Below are positions 6,823-10,913 of a DNA stretch of 10,913 nucleotides, one piece after another. This DNA comes from an uncultured Campylobacter sp. (GTDB lineage Bacteria; Campylobacterota; Campylobacteria; Campylobacterales; Campylobacteraceae), in the NCBI GenBank assembly GCA_938046705.1, contig CALIWP010000067.1:1-10913 (forward strand), in the 5' to 3' direction. The notes beneath the pieces are model-generated. The model did no database searches, was not told the origin of the DNA, and saw only the letters and a program-made list of their open reading frames with translations. Each line of letters begins with the position of its first letter. Position 1 is the stretch's first letter. Made by a program: the position numbers and the translations under genes.

Positions 6823-7368
6823 TTATAAATTTGAGCTTGGCTCGTCTTTAAATTTCCTTCTAACAAAAACGGCGCAAACCGCAAACGAAACCGCGGTCAA
6901 AGCGTAAAATATATGGCTAAAAATAGGATTTGCGCGCGTTTGGCCCTCTTTTAGCTTTTTAACGGAAACGGCGTTTCTAAACATATCTAGCATCGCGATA
7001 CGCCAGCCGTAGTATTTGATCTGCGCCCTGCCTTCGCCCACTAGGCTCTGGGCGGCAGCTTGGACATCGGCGGAGTCAAATTTAAAATAAAGCGGCAAGC
7101 CCCAGCCCGTGTCCTCGTTTCGATACGGCATCACTTTCGTTCCGTTAATCTCGCGCGTGTAGATAAAATACGTATTTCGAGTCAAATCATCAGATTGATT
7201 TCGGTTGTCCGAAAAATCGTCTTTGTCCATGCGCCTAACCTCGCCGCCCGTGATGATCGCCTCGTCGTAGTGCGGAAAAGCGTAGTTTATCGCTGCGACC
7301 GCCAAAACGTGCAGGGCAATCAAGAAGCCAAAGATAAAATTTCGGAGATATTTTTTAAATTTTTGCAT
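6823..7368 (-). CDS. DUF1523-type two-helix membrane protein next to NO reductase
   Basis: A 181-residue protein matching the DUF1523 pattern as I know it: an N-terminal membrane helix (about 11-30), a conserved EVRRMD (43-48), a stretch with YFIYTREINGTKVMPYRNEDTGWGLPLYFKF (67-97) and YYGWRIAMLDMFRNAVSV (119-136), then a second membrane helix (about 149-169) and a basic tail. The central 120 residues should face the periplasm given the basic N-terminus and C-terminal RRKFKD. No catalytic residues are apparent and the family has no established function that I know. AAAGGA lies 5 bases before the ATG at 7368. It follows norZ on the same strand after 76 bases containing a hairpin, so it may be partly co-transcribed and could serve NO reductase assembly or respiration; that is inference. 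Confidence 0.8.
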   Translation of the reverse strand: MQKFKKYLRNFIFGFLIALHVLAVAAINYAFPHYDEAIITGGEVRRMDKDDFSDNRNQSDDLTRNTYFIYTREINGTKVMPYRNEDTGWGLPLYFKFDSADVQAAAQSLVGEGRAQIKYYGWRIAMLDMFRNAVSVKKLKEGQTRANPIFSHIFYALTAVSFAVCAVFVRRKFKDEPSSNL

Positions 7369-7414
7369 TTTCGTCCTTTGGGACGAATTTTACAAGATAG
7401 AAGTTTAGAAGAAG

Positions 7415-7439
7415 CTAAGCCCCCAAAGCAGGGGCTTAG
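7415..7439 (-). terminator. Strong hairpin between norZ and the DUF1523-type gene
   Basis: CTAAGCCCC (7415-7423) and GGGGCTTAG (7431-7439) form a perfect 9-base stem with a 7-base loop, 5 bases beyond the norZ stop codon. On the minus strand it is followed by CTTCTTCTAAAC, pyrimidine-rich but without a pure T-run, so it may terminate partially and lower expression of the downstream gene. Confidence 0.6.
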
Positions 7440-7444
7440 AGGGG

Positions 7445-9691
7445 TTAGGCTTTGGCCTTGCAGCCGCAGCTTCCCGCGATAAATTTAAGAATCTGGATAA
7501 AGAAGCAAATGCCGCCGATGATGAAGATCGTATCGCCGATCATCCTTAGCCAGCGTAAATTTTGCAAGTGATCCATCTGTAAAAACTCTGCACTTCTAGC
7601 GTACCACATGCCAACGTCTATCGCGGCGACTGCCTGATAAAGACCGATCGGAAGCAGCGACGCTAAAATCATTAGCATTAGACCCGCATTTAGCGACCAA
7701 AAGCCTACTTTCATCAGCTTGTCGTTAAATTCTTGCCCTTTGAAAAGATAAAGCGCCACGAGCCAAACAAAGCCCAAAGCCAAAAATCCGTAAACGCCAA
7801 ACAGCGCCGCGTGTCCGTGCACCGAGGTGGTGTTTAGACCCTGGATGTAGAACAAAAATAGCGGCGGGTTGATAAGGAAGCCAAACACGCCCGCACCCAG
7901 CATATTCCAAAACGCCACCGCGATAAAGCAGTAAAGCGGCCATTTGAGATTTTTCGCCCAGCTTTGCGCGAACTGAAGCGAATACTGATGGAAGGCCTCT
8001 GCTCCAAGAAGCACCAAAGGCACGACCTCAAGCGCGGAAAAGCTAGCGCCCACCGCCATGATCGGAGTGGTAGTTCCCGCAAAATAAAGGTGGTGGAAGG
8101 TGCCAGGGATACCGCCGATAAGAAATAAGCTAGCGCTCGCTAGAGTCGAATAGGTCGCAAATTTTTTACCGACTAAGCCCAAAGATGCAAACACGAACGC
8201 AAGCGACGCAGTCGCAAACACCTCGAAAAAGCCCTCGACCCAAAGGTGAACGACCCACCAGCGCCAGTACTCCATCACCGGTAGCGGGCTTCTTTGTCCG
8301 TAAAATAGCCCCGCGCCGTAGAAAAGTCCCACCGCGATAGCAGAAGCCGTAAAGATAGCTAGCAGGTTTTTATCGCCATCAGCCTTAAATCCGCCGACAA
8401 ATCCGCGAAGCACGAGCGCCATCCAGATAACAAGACCGACAAACAAAATAAGCTGCCAAACCCTGCCAAGCTCGATATACTCGTATCCTTGGTGCCCCAG
8501 CCAAAAGCTCAGGCTAGTATCCATCTTGCCAGCTATCGCCATGTATTCGCCGATAAAGCTGCCCACGACTAGGAAAAGTAGCGCGTAAAATAGCAGATCC
8601 ACGCCTAGCTTTTGAAATTTAGGATCCTTGCCGCCGTTGATGATAGGCGCCAGGAAAAGTCCGGCCGCCAAAAAGCCCGTCGCGATCCAGAAAATACTCG
8701 CCTGGATGTGCCAAGTGCGCGCCAAAGAGTACGGGATGTACTGGGATAAATTTATGCCGTAAAACTCCTGCCCCTCGACCGTGTAGTGCGCCACGAAGCC
8801 GCCTATCATGATCTGGAAAACAAAAAGAGCTAGCGCTACGAAAAGGTATTTGCCAAGCGCCTTTTGAGACGGGGTCAAATTTAGTCTTGAAAGCGGATCG
8901 GCGTCGATAGGAGTGAGCCTTTCGTGGTCTTTTTCTCCGTAGAAATTTGAAAACCAAACTAGTAAGCCAACGCCAGCGACTAAAATCGTAACGCTAATAA
9001 TCGTCCAAAATACGTTTTCTTTCGTCGGAACGTTGTCGATTAGCGGCTCGTGCGGCCAGTTATTGGTGTACGTAGCCTCGCTATTTGGGCGATTCGTCGC
9101 CGTAGCCCAGGTCGCCCAGAAGAAGAAATCATTTAGCTGCTCGCGGTTTTCCTCTTTTGCCAGCGTGTTGTTTTTCATCGCGTAGTTTTCGCGTAGCTTC
9201 TGGTATTTCGGATCGTTACCGAAAAGCCCGTTATACTCGTCGCGTACTACCTTTGCCGCCGCAATCCTCTCGTCGCTGATCGTTATAACGCCGTTTTTTA
9301 GCGTATTCGTGCGGTATTCGCTCTTGGTTAGAGCCTTGATGTTGGCTTGTTGCTCGGTGCTAAGAGCGTCAAATTTGGCTCCGTAAAGCTGATTTGCCTT
9401 TATATCCATAAACGCAACTAGCTCTTTATGTAGCCAATCAGCCGTCCAGTCAGGCGCCTGATACGCTCCGTGTCCCCACACCGAGCCCACCTGCATACCG
9501 CCGATGCTTTGCCAGGCCTCTTGGCCTTTGTAAATTTGCTCTTGCTCGACTATTATTTTGCCGTTTTTATCGGCAAAACTCACTACTGGCGGCGCTTCGC
9601 GGTAAACCTCTACGCCGTAATAGCCAAGTATCCCGAAGGCGATAGTAACGACTGCTACCAGCGCCCACCAATACTTCTTGTATTCACGCAT
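7445..9691 (-). CDS. norZ: Quinol-dependent nitric oxide reductase (qNOR)
   Basis: A 748-residue single-subunit NO reductase (also called norB) that reduces two NO to N2O in the inner membrane with electrons from quinol. The N-terminal extension has a membrane helix (about 8-28) and a periplasmic cytochrome-c-like domain without a CxxCH heme site (EAWQSIGGMQVGSVWGHGAY at 58-77), which distinguishes qNOR from the NorC/NorB pair. The helical core carries the expected ligands: His328 in RTWHIQ and His627 (low-spin heme b), His482 in VVHLWVEG plus His533-His534 (non-heme FeB), His625 in SVHGHAA (heme b3), and Glu486 next to FeB. Length is normal and no residue is missing. The tail ends GSCGCKAKA with two Cys. 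AAAGGAGA lies 7 bases before the ATG. The role is probably NO detoxification or nitrate-linked respiration; regulation by a Crp/Fnr-family protein is suggested by the box at 9755-9768. Confidence 0.95.
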   Translation of the reverse strand: MREYKKYWWALVAVVTIAFGILGYYGVEVYREAPPVVSFADKNGKIIVEQEQIYKGQEAWQSIGGMQVGSVWGHGAYQAPDWTADWLHKELVAFMDIKANQLYGAKFDALSTEQQANIKALTKSEYRTNTLKNGVITISDERIAAAKVVRDEYNGLFGNDPKYQKLRENYAMKNNTLAKEENREQLNDFFFWATWATATNRPNSEATYTNNWPHEPLIDNVPTKENVFWTIISVTILVAGVGLLVWFSNFYGEKDHERLTPIDADPLSRLNLTPSQKALGKYLFVALALFVFQIMIGGFVAHYTVEGQEFYGINLSQYIPYSLARTWHIQASIFWIATGFLAAGLFLAPIINGGKDPKFQKLGVDLLFYALLFLVVGSFIGEYMAIAGKMDTSLSFWLGHQGYEYIELGRVWQLILFVGLVIWMALVLRGFVGGFKADGDKNLLAIFTASAIAVGLFYGAGLFYGQRSPLPVMEYWRWWVVHLWVEGFFEVFATASLAFVFASLGLVGKKFATYSTLASASLFLIGGIPGTFHHLYFAGTTTPIMAVGASFSALEVVPLVLLGAEAFHQYSLQFAQSWAKNLKWPLYCFIAVAFWNMLGAGVFGFLINPPLFLFYIQGLNTTSVHGHAALFGVYGFLALGFVWLVALYLFKGQEFNDKLMKVGFWSLNAGLMLMILASLLPIGLYQAVAAIDVGMWYARSAEFLQMDHLQNLRWLRMIGDTIFIIGGICFFIQILKFIAGSCGCKAKA

Positions 9692-9726
9692 ACTTTTCTC
9701 CTTTATGATATGAAAATTCGGGCGAT

Positions 9727-9732
9727 AGTTTA
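9727..9732 (-). promoter_or_regulatory. Candidate -10 box of norZ
   Basis: TAAACT on the minus strand (9732-9727) matches TATAAT at 4 of 6 bases. Its centre is 32 bases from the centre of the Fnr-like box, the geometry of an activator bound at -41.5. Transcription would start near 9720, giving a 5' leader of about 29 bases. Confidence 0.35.
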
Positions 9733-9754
9733 TCCAAAACGCGAATTTAATCGA

Positions 9755-9768
9755 ATGATTTGCGTCAA
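9755..9768 (-). promoter_or_regulatory. Crp/Fnr-family box upstream of norZ
   Basis: Read on the plus strand it is ATGAT-TTGC-GTCAA, on the minus strand TTGAC-GCAA-ATCAT. It matches the Fnr consensus TTGAT-N4-ATCAA at 8 of 10 positions, and one half site is the TTGAC of HcpR-type regulators, which respond to nitrosative stress. In Campylobacter the NO-responsive regulator NssR belongs to the same superfamily. Which member binds here cannot be read. Confidence 0.45.
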
Positions 9769-9788
9769 TAAAAGGATAAAATCTGTCC

Positions 9789-9809
9789 TTAAAATATTGC
9801 TTATTTTAA
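9789..9809. promoter_or_regulatory. Perfect AT-rich palindrome, possible operator
   Basis: TTAAAATA (9789-9796) and TATTTTAA (9802-9809) are exact inverted repeats around TTGCT. The element ends 5 bases before the TATAAT at 9815-9820 of the plus-strand gene, so a protein bound here would cover the -35 region. It may equally act on norZ, whose start lies about 100 bases away. Confidence 0.4.
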
Positions 9810-9820
9810 AAATGTATAAT
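9810..9820 (+). promoter_or_regulatory. Promoter of the DUF4405-like gene
   Basis: TATAAT at 9815-9820, preceded by AAAAATG. Transcription would start near 9827, 20 bases before the ATG at 9847, which argues against a TTG start at 9835 that would leave almost no leader. Confidence 0.5.
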
Positions 9821-9846
9821 TACGAAAATATATTTTGGGGGATTTT

Positions 9847-10377
9847 ATGCTTAAATTCGAGATTGTTTATAAATTTTGCCTCATTTGCACGCTGATTTTG
9901 GGGCTTAGTTTGCTCGCGTTTTCGGGGGTAAATTTCGCGCTCGGAGAGTATGGCGAATTTTGGATGGGCGCACATAAATTTGCGGGCTTTTTGGTTGCGC
10001 TTGCAGCCGTTTTACACGTGATAAATCGCAAGAAAAAGCTCATCAAACTCGCAAATGAATTTACAGACGTCGTCACTCGTCGCAAAAATCCTAGCATGTG
10101 CAACATGGACCGCATCATCGCCTCGCTCGAGCCCTATACGATCGCTGAAATCTCGCAAAAACTAGGCTTTGATGAGGCCGAGTTTTGCCGTACATTACGC
10201 GAAAACGGCATCAAATTTAACGGCGCCGATCAAACTTTGCGGCAAATCGCTTTTTTAAACGACGAAAAGATATTTTTCGTGCTAGTTCTCATAGTCGAGG
10301 CGAAATTTGGCAAGAGATTTTGCGGCAAACTCAAATTTAAAGGCGCTAAATTTAACGGCGTCAAAAATGTGGCGTGA
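9847..10377 (+). CDS. Two-helix b-type-cytochrome-like membrane protein with cytosolic tail
   Basis: A 176-residue protein. Helix 1 is about residues 9-29 and helix 2 about 42-60 with His43 and His57 (AHKFAGFLVALAAVLHV), the H-x3-G-x9-H layout of DUF4405-type heme-b membrane proteins. A basic stretch (RKKK, 61-64) places residues 61-176 in the cytosol. The tail has PYTIAEISQKLGFDEAEFCRTLRENGI (96-122), which could form a helix-turn-helix-like fold, a FFVLVLIV hydrophobic strand or helix (143-150) and a basic end rich in KF-G. The ATG at 9847 is preceded by GGGGGA with 4-base spacing; a TTG 12 bases upstream has no such site. It is divergent from norZ with a shared control region, so a role in NO or redox response, perhaps heme-based sensing, is plausible but unproven. 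Confidence 0.75.
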   Translation: MLKFEIVYKFCLICTLILGLSLLAFSGVNFALGEYGEFWMGAHKFAGFLVALAAVLHVINRKKKLIKLANEFTDVVTRRKNPSMCNMDRIIASLEPYTIAEISQKLGFDEAEFCRTLRENGIKFNGADQTLRQIAFLNDEKIFFVLVLIVEAKFGKRFCGKLKFKGAKFNGVKNVA

Positions 10378-10470
10378 GCTCGGTGCAAGCGACACGGAGG
10401 CTAAATTTATATTTTTGAAAGGGCTCAAATTTTAAAAATAACCGCAATTTTAATCATAACTTTTAACGTT

Positions 10471-10611
10471 TTACTTTTTGGCGGGATTATTTGGACTATA
10501 TTTTGGCGCAATCCTAGCAAGCTCAGCCGACGTCAACTCGTCGCAATAAAAGCGACTTCCGCCGCACTTGCAGATAGTGCCCATAAATGTTGCATACTGC
10601 CTAAACAACAT
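10471..10611 (-). CDS. Small Cys-rich hypothetical protein
   Basis: A 46-residue frame from ATG at 10611 to TAA at 10473-10471. The sequence looks protein-like: TICKCGGSRFYCDELTSAEL (residues 12-31) with Cys14, Cys16 and Cys23, an acidic helix ELTSAELARIAP, and a Lys/Pro/Asn tail. CxCGGx6C could hold a zinc ion or be a redox site. The frame is closed by TAG just upstream, so the start is ATG 10611 or the internal Met10 (10584); neither has a clear ribosome binding site, which lowers confidence. The 10378-10913 stretch otherwise holds hairpins and a 3' gene fragment. I do not recognise a family. Confidence 0.45.
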   Translation of the reverse strand: MLFRQYATFMGTICKCGGSRFYCDELTSAELARIAPKYSPNNPAKK

Positions 10612-10641
10612 TAGCTATTCACGCTTTATCGCACGACTTAA

Positions 10642-10658
10642 AAAGCAAAGGTTGCTTT
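10642..10658 (-). terminator. Second hairpin with T-run after the fragment gene
   Basis: AAAGCAA (10642-10648) and TTGCTTT (10652-10658) pair perfectly around AGG. Read on the minus strand the stem is followed by TTAAG, giving TTTGCTTTTTAAG, a plausible factor-independent terminator for the minus-strand gene at 10700-10913. Confidence 0.45.
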
Positions 10659-10670
10659 AAAATAATTTTT

Positions 10671-10693
10671 GGGAGCAATTCGGCTCCCGAATT
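10671..10693. terminator. Overlapping hairpins, likely terminator
   Basis: Two stems share bases: GGGAGC (10671-10676)/GCTCCC (10683-10688), and AATTCGG (10677-10683)/CCGAATT (10687-10693). The second is followed on the plus strand by AATTTTTT. It lies 7 bases past the stop codon of the minus-strand fragment gene, so it may terminate that gene as well. Confidence 0.55.
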
Positions 10694-10699
10694 AATTTT

Positions 10700-10913
10700 T
10701 TAAAGTGGATTTTTTAAATACCAAATCTCGTCGAATTTTTCAATCGTATATTTACGAGCTCTCTCTCCGCTTGCAAATTTTATTTCAATTACAAGCTCGG
10801 CATGCTTATGGTCTATCATGTTTATTTTGTAAACAGAGGCATCAAGTATCTTATCTGATTTATTATTTTCTAGCTCTTTTTCTATTTTTTGGCTATTTTA
10901 TCTTGCTCGTCTT
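10700..10913 (-). pseudogene. 3' end of an unassigned gene, apparently frameshifted
   Basis: From the window edge a short frame reads DEQDKIAKK and then hits TAG. Shifting by one base at the run of six T (10885-10890) continues directly as IEKELENNKSDKILDASV and onward to a stop at 10702-10700, ending FDEIWYLKNPL. The downstream frame has no usable start except an internal ATG at 10819 without a ribosome binding site, and it is closed by TAA at 10900-10898, so the two pieces belong to one gene. The conserved-looking end (ELVIEIKFASGERARKYTIEKF) suggests a beta-rich C-terminal domain, faintly like Tim44-type domains, but this is not assigned. The shift may be a real mutation, slippage-based switching, or a sequencing error. 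Confidence 0.6.

Noticed and set aside
7060..7482. 140-residue plus-strand frame
   Set aside because: Antisense to the well-supported DUF1523-type gene and the norZ end; the sequence is Arg/Val-rich without recognisable features.
9835..9846. TTG start four codons upstream for the DUF4405-like gene
   Set aside because: No ribosome binding site before it, whereas GGGGGA sits correctly before the ATG at 9847.
10367..10435. 22-codon plus-strand ORF overlapping the DUF4405-like stop
   Set aside because: No ribosome binding site, no recognisable features, very short.
10436..10614. Plus-strand hydrophobic frame (ITAILIITFNVLLFGGIIW)
   Set aside because: It has no ATG, GTG or TTG start and overlaps the more protein-like Cys-rich frame on the other strand; the hydrophobicity follows from AT-rich sequence.
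1..10913. CRISPR arrays, tRNA or rRNA genes, insertion sequences
   Set aside because: No regularly spaced repeats, cloverleaf sequences, transposase motifs or terminal repeats were seen.

Overview
The window looks like chromosome of a Campylobacter-type epsilonproteobacterium of the C. concisus/curvus/showae/rectus kind. The clues are the very frequent word AAATTT, usually inside TCAAATTTGA, in genes and gaps alike; T-rich promoters with TATAAT -10 boxes; short AAGGA-type ribosome binding sites; and a quinol-type nitric oxide reductase. The species is inferred, not proven.

Region 1 (1-1794) is an AT-rich pair unlike the rest: an AAA/ABC-type ATPase (120-1346) overlapping by 11 bases a small protein with a PD-(D/E)XK-nuclease-like core (1336-1794). 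One sampled 60-base line holds 15 G+C here against 34-36 in sampled lines of the core genes. This is the best candidate for an imported, possibly undescribed defence-type system.

Region 2 (1795-3162) holds a hotdog thioesterase (minus) and a class I methyltransferase (plus) transcribed divergently from a 51-base gap with overlapping promoters.

Region 3 (3163-6522) is a two-gene unit with its own promoter: an exported di-heme cytochrome c peroxidase-like protein lacking several canonical catalytic residues, then, through an ATGA overlap, a two-helix membrane protein with a periplasmic helical domain, PAS, degenerate GGDEF and intact EAL. It reads as a possible periplasmic redox or heme sensor controlling c-di-GMP breakdown.

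Region 4 (6523-9846) runs on the minus strand: the quinol-dependent NO reductase (9691-7445), a terminator-like hairpin, a DUF1523-type membrane protein and an apparently overlooked 45-residue membrane protein with a GTG start. A Crp/Fnr-family box lies upstream of norZ at the class II spacing from a candidate -10 box.

Region 5 (9847-10913) starts with a divergent gene for a two-helix b-type-cytochrome-like membrane protein with a cytosolic tail. A Cys-rich 46-residue ORF (minus), tandem hairpins and the 3' end of another minus-strand gene follow; that last gene appears frameshifted at a run of six T. NO detoxification (norZ with its neighbours) and c-di-GMP signalling are the two functional themes. 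No tRNA, rRNA, insertion sequence or CRISPR array was seen.
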